The notes under the pieces are model-generated. The model was given only the letters and a program-made list of their open reading frames with translations, was not told where the DNA came from and did not search any database. Shown here piece after piece: positions 9,313-18,445 of a DNA stretch of 64,000 nucleotides (position 1 is its first letter; each line of letters begins with the position of its first letter). Made by a program: the position numbers and the translations under genes. This DNA comes from JBMDXK01 sp048594375 (GTDB lineage: Bacteria > Pseudomonadota > Alphaproteobacteria > Rhizobiales > Methylopilaceae). Where the stretch lies: positions 1-64,000 of the forward strand of contig JBMDXK010000009.1 of assembly GCA_048594375.1 (NCBI GenBank), read 5' to 3'.

Positions 9313-10728
9313 TCACCCGATTTTGCGATTAACAGCTTCCATCGCTTTAATGGCGTCAACAATCAAGCCCATTTTGCTCCCCAGAGAGCCTTTCACCATA
9401 ACGGTGTCACCAATATTCAGAGTATTCAGCACAGAGGGCAGCAGTTCGGCAGATGTCGCAGCCCATGCGCCTTTGCGGTCGTCAGGCAGTGCATCATAGA
9501 GCGCCTTCATTTTTTCCCCTGCCGCAAAGACAGTATCAATTTTCAGGCTTTCAATAACCGGCGCAATGTCGCGGTGCAGTGCTTCGGATTGCTCTCCCAG
9601 CTCCAGCATATCGCCTAGCACAGCAATCCGGTGACCACCAACCGGAGCAGCATTCAGCAGAGCCAAAGCTGCACGCATCGAAGCAGGGTTGGCATTATAA
9701 CTTTCATCCAGAAGGGTGATATTGCCGTGTTCGGTTGCAATAACCTGCCGCTCACCGCGTCCCTTTGTGGCTTTAAAATCATTCAAGGCGCGGGCAGCCG
9801 CACCCACATCGCCGCCCAGCAGTGCCACACTCAGCAGCACAGCAAGGGAGTTTTGCGCCAGATGCCGCCCCGGCGCTCCAAGCTTGTAAGCCAGTTCTTT
9901 GCCAAGCACGGAAACGGTCACCACAGAGCATTCCGGCAGTGCAGCAATGGTCAGCAAACGTGCATCGGCCTGGGGTGCCACACCAAAGCTTTTCACTGTA
10001 ACACCAAGATTTTCAGCTTGGGCTTTCAAGCGTTCAAAATGCGGATTGTCAGCATTCAGAACAGCGTATCCACGTTCTGCAATGCCGGTAAAAATTTCGG
10101 CTTTTGCATCGGCAATTGCTTCGACGTTTTCAAAAAATTCCAGATGCACCGGCTCTACAGTGGTGATAATACCCACATGAGGCTTTACCATATCCACCAG
10201 CGGCACGATTTCACCGGCGTGGTTCATGCCAATCTCAAACACGGCGTATTCAGCGGCCTGAGGCAACCGCGCCAATGTCAGCGGCACACCCCAGTGGTTG
10301 TTATAAGAAGCAACCGAAGCATGGGTATTTTTTTCTTTCCCCAGCACCAGACGCAGCATATCTTTTGTGCTGGTTTTGCCAACGCTGCCGGTCACCGCAA
10401 CAATGCCGGCCTGCGAGCGGTTACGCGCCGCGCGCGCCAGATTGCGCATGGCTTCCAGCACATCATTGACCACGACCAGCGAGCCTGCGCCCACCAGTTC
10501 AGGGAGTTTTTCTTCGGCAATCACCGCCATGGCAGCGCCATTGCCGAGCGCCGCGCGCACAAAGCCGTGTCCGTCGTGGTTATCGCCTGCAATGGCGAAA
10601 AAGATATTGCCATTTTCGCAGGTACGGCTGTCAATGGAAACACCTGTCACCGAGCCGGGCAATGGCCCCACAAGACGCCCACCAAGGGCAGAAATCACAT
10701 CAGCGCCGGTCCAGAGTGTATTAACCAT
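9313..10728 (-). CDS. murF: UDP-N-acetylmuramoyl-tripeptide--D-alanyl-D-alanine ligase MurF
   Basis: Mur ligase that adds D-Ala-D-Ala to the UDP-MurNAc-tripeptide in the cytoplasm. The ATP loop is TGSVGKTSTKDML; the central Mur-ligase segment (YAVFEIGMNHAGEI) and C-terminal domain (LDESYNANPASMRAAL) are typical. Length 471 aa is normal. The ATG at 10728 has AGGAGA and overlaps murE by 8 bases. It is the last gene of the mraZ-murF block; mraY, normally next, is about 31 kb away. The 291 bases downstream to the next gene hold only AT-rich sequence with nothing recognisable. Confidence 0.97.
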   Translation of the reverse strand: MVNTLWTGADVISALGGRLVGPLPGSVTGVSIDSRTCENGNIFFAIAGDNHDGHGFVRAALGNGAAMAVIAEEKLPELVGAGSLVVVNDVLEAMRNLARAARNRSQAGIVAVTGSVGKTSTKDMLRLVLGKEKNTHASVASYNNHWGVPLTLARLPQAAEYAVFEIGMNHAGEIVPLVDMVKPHVGIITTVEPVHLEFFENVEAIADAKAEIFTGIAERGYAVLNADNPHFERLKAQAENLGVTVKSFGVAPQADARLLTIAALPECSVVTVSVLGKELAYKLGAPGRHLAQNSLAVLLSVALLGGDVGAAARALNDFKATKGRGERQVIATEHGNITLLDESYNANPASMRAALALLNAAPVGGHRIAVLGDMLELGEQSEALHRDIAPVIESLKIDTVFAAGEKMKALYDALPDDRKGAWAATSAELLPSVLNTLNIGDTVMVKGSLGSKMGLIVDAIKAMEAVNRKIG

Positions 10729-12202
10729 GAATTTCTCCTGTAGCAGCTAGAATGGCAGCATGATCGGAAAACGGCAACACCCTGTTACCGATAATTTGCC
10801 CGCTTTCATGCCCTTTTCCAGCCACCAACAACACATCACCCGGCTCAAGTTCTTGCACAGCCGTTGCAATTGCTAAAGCCCGATCACCAATTTCTCTAGC
10901 CGAAGGAGCGTTTGCAAGAATGGCCTTGCGAATGAGAGCAGCCTCTTCCGACCGTGGATTATCGTCTGTTACAATGATTCGGTCAGCTTTTTCATGGGCA
11001 ACCTGCCCCATAAGAGGCCGTTTTCCCCTGTCCCGATCACCGCCAGCGCCAAACACAACACTAAGATTGCGACCAACATAAGGCCTTAGCGCATCAAGGG
11101 CATTCGCAAGCGCATCAGGCGTGTGGGCATAATCCACCACCACCAGAGCGCCGTTGTATTCGGCTACTTTTTCAAGCCGACCGACAGCGCCTTTTAAAGT
11201 CTGCAAGGCGCTGAATACGCTATCGGCATCGCAGCCCGTAGCCAGTGCCAGACCCGCAGCGACCAGTGCATTTTCGGCCTGAAAACTTCCGGCAAGCGGT
11301 AAGTGGACGTTCCATTTACGGTTATTGAACCGGATAGTCAGTATTTGTCCAAAGCCTTCCGGACGGGCTTCGATCAGCTGGATAAATTCTCCTGCACCGC
11401 CAACGGTAAACACAGGCACATGGCGCGCACGCGCCGCATTGACAAAAATGGAAGCGTCACCGCCATCGGCGCAGATTACCGCCGCGCCGTGTTCCGGCAG
11501 CAATTCGGTGAAAAGCCGCAGCTTTGCATTGCGGTAAGCATCGAATGTAGCGTGATAATCCAGATGGTCGCGGGAAAGATTGGTAAATCCTGCGGCGCTC
11601 AGGCGCAATCCATCCAGCCGGTGCTGATCCAGCCCATGGGATGAAGCTTCAAACGCCAGATGCGTGATGCCTTCCTGCGCCATTTCATCCAGCGTTTCAT
11701 GCAAGGTTATGGTGTCCGGTGTGGTCAGGCTGGAAGGGATATGCCCTTTGGGGCTGACAATGCCTACGGTGCCGATGCTGGCCGCCTGATGGCCAAGACC
11801 TTCCCATATTTGCCGCAGAAAGGAAGCGACGGAGGTTTTTCCATTTGTTCCAGTGATGGCCACAACCACTTCCGGCTGGTGGGTATAAAACTGGGCGCTG
11901 GCGTGGGAGAGCGCAAGTCGTGCATTTGGCACCTGCACAAAACTTATTCCCGATGGCAGCGGCTCAAGAGGCGGTGTTTCGCTGGCAATGGCGATGGCAC
12001 CTGCTGCTATCGCTTGGGTGATGAAGGCTGCTCCATCAGATTTTACACCGGGAACCGCGATGAAGAGAAAGCCGGATTTTACTTTGCGGCTATCGGATGC
12101 AACGCCAGAAATGGGGCGGTTGCGTTCGTGAGGCGCAACACTGGAAACGTCGGCAACCAGATCCGAAAGGGCAACCCCCCGACCACGCACAGTACTCACC
12201 AT
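10721..12202 (-). CDS. murE: UDP-N-acetylmuramoyl-tripeptide synthetase MurE (meso-DAP type)
   Basis: Adds the third amino acid to UDP-MurNAc-L-Ala-D-Glu. The ATP loop is AITGTNGKTSVASFL; TDDNPRSEEA carries the DNPR motif typical of meso-diaminopimelate-adding enzymes; DYAHTPDAL and GKGHESGQI are also conserved. Length 493 aa is normal. The start at 12202 shares one base with the ftsI stop (TGATG), implying translational coupling. Confidence 0.97.
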   Translation of the reverse strand: MVSTVRGRGVALSDLVADVSSVAPHERNRPISGVASDSRKVKSGFLFIAVPGVKSDGAAFITQAIAAGAIAIASETPPLEPLPSGISFVQVPNARLALSHASAQFYTHQPEVVVAITGTNGKTSVASFLRQIWEGLGHQAASIGTVGIVSPKGHIPSSLTTPDTITLHETLDEMAQEGITHLAFEASSHGLDQHRLDGLRLSAAGFTNLSRDHLDYHATFDAYRNAKLRLFTELLPEHGAAVICADGGDASIFVNAARARHVPVFTVGGAGEFIQLIEARPEGFGQILTIRFNNRKWNVHLPLAGSFQAENALVAAGLALATGCDADSVFSALQTLKGAVGRLEKVAEYNGALVVVDYAHTPDALANALDALRPYVGRNLSVVFGAGGDRDRGKRPLMGQVAHEKADRIIVTDDNPRSEEAALIRKAILANAPSAREIGDRALAIATAVQELEPGDVLLVAGKGHESGQIIGNRVLPFSDHAAILAATGEIHG

Positions 12203-13899
12203 CAGTTTCCTCTTACAGCAGCCAGCGTAGGCGGTGCATTGGGTGGCAGATTAAATTCCGGCTCTACATGCAAAAGCGGTGCAATGCGCGACAGCACTTT
12301 TCCGGCCACCGGCACAACGTTCCAGCCCGAGGTGCGAAAGCCGTGGGTTTCAGGCAGACCTTTTGGTTCATCCAGCACCAGCAGCATCACATAGCGAGGG
12401 GCATCGGAAGGAAACACCGCGGTGAAGGCCGTCATTACGCGTTCTTTGGAATAGCGGCCATTGACAACCTTTTCGGCGGTGCCGGTTTTGCCTCCAATGC
12501 GGTAGCCTGGCACTTCGGCGCTTTTTGCAGAGCCTACCTCTGCATTCAGCCGCAACAGATAGCGCATTTGCGCACTGGTGAAGGGTTTGATGACTTGGGT
12601 AGCCACGGCATCGGCTTCTTCTTGTGAGCGGCGCAGGAAGGTGGGTTTGATGAGCTTGCCGCCATTGACAAGCGCGCCGGTCGCCATCAGCGTTTGCAAG
12701 GCTGTCACAGAAAGACCGTGGCCGAAAGAAATGGTTACAGTATTCAGTTCACCCCAGCGTGGCGGCAAGAGCGGCGCGGAGGATTCCGGTAATTCCGTAC
12801 GCAGCCGATCAAGTTGTCCCATTTTTTTCAGGAATGATTTATGATGATCCACCCCCATCATCAAAGCCATACGCGCCGTACCGATGTTGGATGAATAGGT
12901 CAGCACTTCGGGCAGCGAGAGAATGCGTTTTTGTCCGCGAAAATCGTTGATCCTGAATCGGCCATATTGCAGCGGGGCGCGGGCGTCGAAGCGGTCATTC
13001 ATGCTGACACGTCCTGAATCCAGCGCCATGGCAATGGTCAGCGCCTTGAAAGTCGAGCCCATTTCATAAACGCCCACATTCACGCGGTTGATAACGTCGG
13101 GCTTGAGCGCGTCGGCGGGAATATTGGGGTCATAGTCGGGCAAGGACACCAGCGCAATCATTTCGCCGGTATTGGCATCCATGACGGCACCGCTTGCCGC
13201 GATGGCTTTATAGTGTGCCATGGCTTTCATCATTTCGTCGCGTACAGCGTGTTGTACGGAAAGATCAAGCGACGTGACGATAGGTTCTTTCGGGTCAGAT
13301 TTGCGCAAGCCGTTTACTTCCAGCAAGCCAGAAGTATCGATATATTTTTCAAGGCCGGAAATACCTTGATTATCCACGTTCACAGCGCCCAGAACGTGTG
13401 CCATAACAGGGCCATTGGGATAGATGCGGCGTTGTTCGCGCAGAAAGCCAACGCCGGGAATACCCAGCCGATGCACGTCAATGCGTTCGCGCGGTGTAAT
13501 TTCCCGTTGCACCCACATAAACCCGCGATCGGAATTGAACCGGCGTGAAAGTTCATCGGGGTTAAGGCTGGGCAGCACAGTGGCCAGCTTATCCACCGCT
13601 TCATCGGGATCAATCATGCGGCGCGGTTCGGCGAAAATGGATGAAGCTTCAATATCCATGGCGAGAATACGCCCGTTGCGGTCATGGATAGCGGGGCGGC
13701 GCAAGGCGAGAGCGGCTTCGGCATCCACACGGGCTTTGACTTCTTCGTCGGGCGATGTTGCCAGCTGGACAAGCCGTCCACCAATAATCAAATAGACCAC
13801 AGCAATACCGGCAAAAACGAATTTCAGCCGGTTCTTTGCCATTTTTGAAACGGCCAGAGAATGTGCGGGTGTTTTTTGTTTGCGCCGGAAAAATGTCAT
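12202..13899 (-). CDS. ftsI: Peptidoglycan transpeptidase FtsI (PBP3)
   Basis: Septal class B penicillin-binding protein. It has a short cytoplasmic N-terminus, one membrane anchor (about residues 26-48), the non-catalytic pedestal domain and a transpeptidase domain with STFK (nucleophile Ser), SSN and KTGT motifs in the right order. Length 565 aa is typical. The ATG at 13899 overlaps the ftsL stop by 4 bases (ATGA) and follows GGAGA. Confidence 0.97.
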   Translation of the reverse strand: MTFFRRKQKTPAHSLAVSKMAKNRLKFVFAGIAVVYLIIGGRLVQLATSPDEEVKARVDAEAALALRRPAIHDRNGRILAMDIEASSIFAEPRRMIDPDEAVDKLATVLPSLNPDELSRRFNSDRGFMWVQREITPRERIDVHRLGIPGVGFLREQRRIYPNGPVMAHVLGAVNVDNQGISGLEKYIDTSGLLEVNGLRKSDPKEPIVTSLDLSVQHAVRDEMMKAMAHYKAIAASGAVMDANTGEMIALVSLPDYDPNIPADALKPDVINRVNVGVYEMGSTFKALTIAMALDSGRVSMNDRFDARAPLQYGRFRINDFRGQKRILSLPEVLTYSSNIGTARMALMMGVDHHKSFLKKMGQLDRLRTELPESSAPLLPPRWGELNTVTISFGHGLSVTALQTLMATGALVNGGKLIKPTFLRRSQEEADAVATQVIKPFTSAQMRYLLRLNAEVGSAKSAEVPGYRIGGKTGTAEKVVNGRYSKERVMTAFTAVFPSDAPRYVMLLVLDEPKGLPETHGFRTSGWNVVPVAGKVLSRIAPLLHVEPEFNLPPNAPPTLAAVRGN

Positions 13900-14426
13900 T
13901 GCGCATCTCCACTGTCACGAGGCGATACTTGCGGTGCAGAGCCAGTCGTTGGCTCATTCCATGTGTCTGAATTGAGCAACTGGTCAATCTGTCCTGTAGA
14001 AATCGGGGTATCAGCATCCGGTAGCCCTAGGGATTCGATAGCGCGTCCAATGGGGTCATCTTGTGCTTCCACAACAATCGGCACTTCAACATCACCGAGA
14101 GAAGCCAGTGCTTCGGCAATCATATCGGTGCGTTGCGGCCGCATGGGCAATGTTGCAGGGTCAACCCGTTGGCCGGTTTTGCGGTCGGCGGGAGCAAGGG
14201 CGAGGTGTTTTTCGGCCAGCGCCTGAATGCGGTCAGGGCGCGCCAATTGTGACCATTCGGCTTTCAAAAGAGCGATAACGGTTTTTTCCCGCGCGATGGA
14301 GCGTTCAAGGCGGGAGACTTCCTCGGCTTGCCAGGCGGATTCGTATTTAATCAGATAAACGGCTACAGCCGCCCCCACGAGAGCGCCCAGAGCCAGAAAA
14401 TTGATAACGCGGGAAAAGCCGCTCAT
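13896..14426 (-). CDS. ftsL: Cell division protein FtsL-like, with long C-terminal tail
   Basis: Position between rsmH and ftsI, one N-terminal membrane segment (about residues 8-26) and a following coiled-coil stretch identify it as FtsL, the FtsQLB subunit that activates septal synthesis. FtsL is poorly conserved, so the call rests mainly on context. At 176 aa it is longer than the typical ~100-130; the excess is an Asp/Pro/Ser-rich tail after about residue 85. It overlaps both neighbours by 4 bases. Confidence 0.85.
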   Translation of the reverse strand: MSGFSRVINFLALGALVGAAVAVYLIKYESAWQAEEVSRLERSIAREKTVIALLKAEWSQLARPDRIQALAEKHLALAPADRKTGQRVDPATLPMRPQRTDMIAEALASLGDVEVPIVVEAQDDPIGRAIESLGLPDADTPISTGQIDQLLNSDTWNEPTTGSAPQVSPRDSGDAQ

Positions 14427-15463
14427 GGCATCTCGAATACGCGTGCAAGAGCCGGAAGCCGCGGCACACCGAAGGCCAGCGGATCGTTATTTCCGCGTGG
14501 GGGTGTGGCGGTACGTTCAGCGGCACGCAGCCGCGCCGAACGCGCCCGGGGGTTGAAAGCAACTTCACGCGGCGTGGGCATCATTACCCCGCGCGTTAAG
14601 GGTGAGAAGGTAGGCACTTCAACGGCCTGATCGGGAAGATGCCGTGATATACCGGCATTTTTCCGTGTGCGGTCATTGATAAAGTTTTTCACAATCCGGT
14701 CTTCGAGCGAGTGGAAGCTCACCACAACCAGACGTCCACCAGGCGCAAGAATGTTTTCGGCGGCAAACAGTGCGCGTGCCAGTTCGCCCAGTTCGTCATT
14801 GACAGCAAGACGCAGCGCCTGAAACGTGCGTGTTGCGGGATGGATGGGATCGCCGGGTTTACGCCCAAGAACGCTTTCCACCAATTGAGCCAGTTCGGCT
14901 GTTGTGGTGAAAGGTTTTTTAGCGCGTTCGCTGCAAATGGCGCGGGCAATAGCGCCAGCGCGGCGTTCTTCTCCCAGAGCGCGCAACAGAGCGGCAATGT
15001 CTTTATCATCGAGCAAGTTCACAAGATCGGCGGCAGTGGGGCCTTCATTGCCCATGCGCATATCCAGAGGTCCTTCAAACCGGAAGGAAAAACCCCGTTC
15101 GGCCTGATCGAGTTGCATGGAAGAAACGCCAATATCCAGCACAATCCCGTTGACTTTTTCAGCGCCAACAGAAGCGAGCGCCGCGTCCATATCACCGAAG
15201 CGGCTTTGCACAAGTGTGAGCCGCCCTTTGTATTCCTGCACAAGTCCCGCGCCATTGGCAATGGCTGTGGGGTCGCGGTCAAGGCCGATGACGGTGCAAT
15301 CGGCATAGTCCAGAATGGCGCGGCTGTAACCGCCAGCACCGAAGGTGCCATCAATGTAAGTTTCGCCGTGAGCGGGGGCGAGCGCGGCCACAGCTTCATC
15401 CCGCATAACGGAAAGATGCGGTGCGTCCTGGGTAAAATCGAGTGCTTCAGCAGTCATCGGCAT
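14423..15463 (-). CDS. rsmH: 16S rRNA m4C1402 methyltransferase RsmH
   Basis: SAM-dependent N4-methyltransferase of 16S rRNA C1402 (formerly MraW). It has the SAM motif YIDGTFGAGGYSRAIL, LDIGVSSMQLDQAERGFSF and the C-terminal SFHSLEDRIVKNF signature. Length 346 aa is slightly long. The ATG at 15463 shares one base with the mraZ stop (TGATG); a second in-frame ATG lies at 15457. Confidence 0.97.
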   Translation of the reverse strand: MPMTAEALDFTQDAPHLSVMRDEAVAALAPAHGETYIDGTFGAGGYSRAILDYADCTVIGLDRDPTAIANGAGLVQEYKGRLTLVQSRFGDMDAALASVGAEKVNGIVLDIGVSSMQLDQAERGFSFRFEGPLDMRMGNEGPTAADLVNLLDDKDIAALLRALGEERRAGAIARAICSERAKKPFTTTAELAQLVESVLGRKPGDPIHPATRTFQALRLAVNDELGELARALFAAENILAPGGRLVVVSFHSLEDRIVKNFINDRTRKNAGISRHLPDQAVEVPTFSPLTRGVMMPTPREVAFNPRARSARLRAAERTATPPRGNNDPLAFGVPRLPALARVFEMP

Positions 15464-15945
15464 CAGAGTATCCCCCCTGAGCTGTCTGCGGCTTTTCTTT
15501 CCCCCAGCATTTTTCTCAATTCCCGCGCTTTTGCGCGAGCGACTTCCAGATGCGCGCGAAATCGTTCTGGCTCCCAGATTTGAAATTTGTGTCCATGTCC
15601 CACGAAAGTGACATTATCAGCTATTCCAGCATAAAGTTTTAAACTTTCGGTAAGTATGACGCGCCCTTCCGCATCTATTTTTAAAATTTCGCTTGTTCCC
15701 AGCAGTGCCGTTGACATTGCATCGCGCTCCTCTGAATAGGGTGCCAGACTTTCCATGAGGCGGTCGATTTCGCCGAGCAGTGCGTTTCCGCCAGCATCGA
15801 GCGCTTCAACATCCAGTGATTGCAGCACATGCAGCCCTTCATATCCATCACGCGCCAGCACGCCGCGGAAAGAGGCGGGAATGGAAACCCGTCCTTTCGC
15901 GTCCAGCCGGTTTGTAAAGTAGGATACAAAGCGATCCACAGCCAC
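15463..15945 (-). CDS. mraZ: Transcriptional regulator MraZ
   Basis: AbrB-like DNA-binding protein that represses the dcw operon in the species studied. Two MraZ repeats are visible: FTNRLDAKGRVSIPASFR and ILKIDAEGRVILTESLKLYAGI. It starts at a GTG (15945) preceded by AAAGG at 6 bases; a second GTG at 15939 is possible. It is the first gene of the block. The promoter and operator candidate lie unusually far upstream at 16214-16253, leaving a ~270-base leader that contains the long inverted repeat at 15957-16101. Confidence 0.95.
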   Translation of the reverse strand: MAVDRFVSYFTNRLDAKGRVSIPASFRGVLARDGYEGLHVLQSLDVEALDAGGNALLGEIDRLMESLAPYSEERDAMSTALLGTSEILKIDAEGRVILTESLKLYAGIADNVTFVGHGHKFQIWEPERFRAHLEVARAKARELRKMLGERKAADSSGGIL

Positions 15946-15956
15946 CCCTGACCTTT

Positions 15957-16101
15957 AAAGAGTGTTCCTGAATGCGCTGTAGTGAGGCAAAAAACGTTGA
16001 TTTTCGAGAACCGGTGCAGAGCATACTTTTATCAAGTGAGCCACGGAGCACAGGAAATCAGCGTTTTATGACCATTGCAGTAGAATTCAGGGACACTCTT
16101 T
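15957..16101. mobile_element. Long imperfect hairpin in the mraZ leader (MITE-like or ncRNA)
   Basis: 15957-15973 pairs with 16085-16101 (17 bp, one G-T), 15977-15984 with 16073-16080 (8 bp, two G-T), and 15991-16003 with 16055-16067 (13 bp, one G-T). TA occurs at both ends (15956-15957 and 16101-16102), the target duplication expected of an IS630/Tc1-mariner MITE. All four non-Watson-Crick positions are G-T when read on the plus strand, so a plus-strand RNA antisense to the mraZ leader is an alternative. Identity is unresolved. Confidence 0.55.
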
Positions 16102-16213
16102 AGCCTCAAACACAAACGTTTCCTTAACAGCTTCTTGGGATAAATGTCGGCAAGACACACATCGTCAATCATCCGTTCTGGATGCCCGCAACTCTTCCCG
16201 AAACACAACATAA

Positions 16214-16253
16214 GGGATATCTTGGGATACCATGGGAAACCATGGGACGTCAA
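16214..16253 (-). promoter_or_regulatory. Candidate mraZ promoter with MraZ-type operator repeats
   Basis: GGGA occurs at 16214, 16224, 16234 and 16244, exactly 10 bp apart; three are TGGGA and one AGGGA. This matches the TGGG-N5/N6 direct-repeat architecture known for MraZ operators. On the minus strand TTGACG (16253-16248) is a good -35 box and the repeats fill the region from the -35 through the -10, as expected for repression. The rest of the 683-base gap 15946-16628 holds the hairpin at 15957-16101, the terminator at 16403-16434 and AT-rich sequence. Confidence 0.7.
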
Positions 16254-16402
16254 CGAAATAAGCCTCACCTTGCGCCGGTCTGGGAGACAAATTCAACATT
16301 CAAAAAAACAGTGGATAAAATTTATCCTTTGTTTTCAAGGTGAATAAGGTTAATTTTTGTAAAGTTATCCCCCGCTGCAATAAAATACTTCCATCCCACC
16401 CT

Positions 16403-16434
16403 CAAAAAAAATTCCCCGCCACTGGCAGGGAATG
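16403..16434 (-). terminator. Rho-independent terminator
   Basis: ATTCCC-c-GCC / GGC-a-GGGAAT stem with an ACT loop. On the minus strand it is followed by eight Ts. It lies ~200 bases after the stop at 16629 and probably ends the dinB-orphan transcript before the mraZ promoter; 16440-16628 is AT-rich with no gene seen. Confidence 0.75.
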
Positions 16435-16628
16435 AAACAGGTACATTTTATTGTAACAAGCAAGATATAATAGAAATGCTTAACTTCATTTAAAATGAAG
16501 TATTTAAAAAATTTTTATATTTATTCATGCAACTGCATCATGCTACTGCATAAAAATTAATGTCATAATACAAATAAAAGCATCCATGCTTACACTATTT
16601 TTGTGAAAAATAGTATTTTTATATTTAT

Positions 16629-17291
16629 TTAATTTTCATTTTTTAATTGACCGCTATTAATAATTGGTTTTAACTGCGCTTCGGCTGATGTTAACATTTT
16701 TTCTAGTCGATCTTTTATTGGATCATTATCGTCGTATCCATCCCATACTGTGGCTTCAAGTCTTTCTGCACGTATAACTTGTCTATCAGTTGGGTCATTG
16801 GGGCTAAGCCTCATTAAAGCTCTGGCCGCAACTACAATCTCTGCTTGAGTTTTATCAACATCGCGAAATGCATCTTCCATTTTATTCCCAAAAGTTGCAC
16901 GCGCTCTATATCTACGGGATTTGATGCGCGCGAACAGTTCGGAGCTTTCTCTAAGCCGTTTTATAGGAATAAAAAAAGTATCGCGCTGTTGCCTTAAATT
17001 TTCAGGCTCATCATTACGCCCTTCTCTGTCAGCAGATTCATGGCTAGAGGACATAGGATGTCTGACATAACTAAAAACATCCACAACCTCATAAAGATCC
17101 GCAAGAATTTCCTCTGCCAGTTCAATTCTTCTTTTTCCAATCGTCTCTCTATGCCACGCTTGAATACCTTGCCAAGCAGCATAACCAGCCGCAAAAGCCA
17201 TGAACATACTAGATAATGCAGAAATCCAATCTGTTAAACTTACCATTTCTATATTTTCCACCAAAAATTTCATAATAAATAACTCAATCAC
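16629..17291 (-). CDS. Orphan single-pass membrane protein downstream of dinB
   Basis: Not recognised. 220 aa with one hydrophobic segment near the N-terminus (about residues 20-40) followed by a charged, mostly helical cytoplasmic-type region. The GTG at 17291 has GGTGAG 8 bases upstream; the ATG at 17273 is possible but has no ribosome site. It begins 9 bases after dinB, so it is probably co-transcribed with it under LexA control. The coding sequence looks lower in G+C than dinB. Confidence 0.75.
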   Translation of the reverse strand: MIELFIMKFLVENIEMVSLTDWISALSSMFMAFAAGYAAWQGIQAWHRETIGKRRIELAEEILADLYEVVDVFSYVRHPMSSSHESADREGRNDEPENLRQQRDTFFIPIKRLRESSELFARIKSRRYRARATFGNKMEDAFRDVDKTQAEIVVAARALMRLSPNDPTDRQVIRAERLEATVWDGYDDNDPIKDRLEKMLTSAEAQLKPIINSGQLKNEN

Positions 17292-17300
17292 TTCTATAAC

Positions 17301-18392
17301 TCACCCCCACAGCCTTAACTGCTCGCCCTGCCCCTCCTCCGGTTCATCCATGCCCTGCTCGCCCAAGCCGGAAAGCGTTATGCCCAACAGGCGGATGCCT
17401 TTTGCCACGGGGAACACGCCTTCCAGCAGAGCCACACCAATGGCTTCAAATTCAGCGGCAGAGCGCACACTATGCCCCAATGTGCGCGAGCGGGTGATTT
17501 GCTGAAAGTCGGCATATTTCACTTTTAGCGTCACGGTGCGGCCTGTGATGCCCTTGGCGTCGCACGAACGCCATACTTTTTGAGCCAAAGCGCTAAGCTC
17601 GGCGCGCGCAGGTGCAAAGGCAAACAGATCATCCCGAAAGGTATCTTCTGCCCCCAGCGATTTGCGCGGCCTATGCGGCTGCACAGCGCGGTTATCAATT
17701 CCCCGCGCAATGCTGTAATACCACCCGCCGGATTTGCCAAAATGCTGCCGCAGAAAGTCGAGCGGTTTATCCCGCAAATCCGCGCCGGTCAATATGCCCA
17801 GACGCTCCATTTTTGCCGCCGTTGCAGGCCCTACCCCGTGGAATTTCTTCACCGGAAGAGCCGCCACAAACCCCGCGCCCCGCTCTGGCGCAATCACCGC
17901 TTGACCGTTGGGTTTATTCAGATCGCTGGCTATTTTTGCCAAGAATTTGTTGTAGGAAATACCCGCCGAAGCATTCAGCCCCGTTGCATCGCGAATTTTG
18001 GCGCGAATGTCCAGCGCCGCCTCACACGCCAGCGCCAGACCGCGCTTGTTTACCGTGACATCCAGATAAGCTTCATCCAGCGACAGCGGCTCGATGAGAT
18101 CGGTATATTCGGCAAATATCGCGCGGATTTGTTGCGATACCGCCCGATACACCTCAAACCGTGGCCGCACAAAAATCAGAGCGGGGCAGCGCCGCCGCGC
18201 CGTCACGGAGGGCAAGGCCGAACGCACCCCGAAGGCTCGCGCTTCGTAGCTGGCCGCCGCCACCACACCGCGCGCCGCTTCACCACCCACCGCCACAGGT
18301 TTACCGCGCAGATCGGGGTTATCCCGTTGCTCTACAGAGGCGTAAAAAGCATCCATATCAATGTGGATGATTTTGCGGATAGGATTGTCCAT
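17301..18392 (-). CDS. dinB: DNA polymerase IV (DinB)
   Basis: Y-family translesion polymerase. Catalytic and palm motifs HIDMDAFYASVEQ and SLDEAYLDVT supply the metal-binding acidic residues; the finger/thumb region has GISYNKFLAKIASDLNKPNG. Length 363 aa from the ATG at 18392 is normal. A perfect alphaproteobacterial LexA box lies 54 bases upstream, so SOS induction is expected. The C-terminal end (QGEQLRLWG) resembles a beta-clamp-binding peptide. Confidence 0.96.
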   Translation of the reverse strand: MDNPIRKIIHIDMDAFYASVEQRDNPDLRGKPVAVGGEAARGVVAAASYEARAFGVRSALPSVTARRRCPALIFVRPRFEVYRAVSQQIRAIFAEYTDLIEPLSLDEAYLDVTVNKRGLALACEAALDIRAKIRDATGLNASAGISYNKFLAKIASDLNKPNGQAVIAPERGAGFVAALPVKKFHGVGPATAAKMERLGILTGADLRDKPLDFLRQHFGKSGGWYYSIARGIDNRAVQPHRPRKSLGAEDTFRDDLFAFAPARAELSALAQKVWRSCDAKGITGRTVTLKVKYADFQQITRSRTLGHSVRSAAEFEAIGVALLEGVFPVAKGIRLLGITLSGLGEQGMDEPEEGQGEQLRLWG

Positions 18393-18445
18393 AGCACCAC
18401 AAACCAAAATGCGCTGAACCTTTCAGGCGCACATCACTTTAGTTT

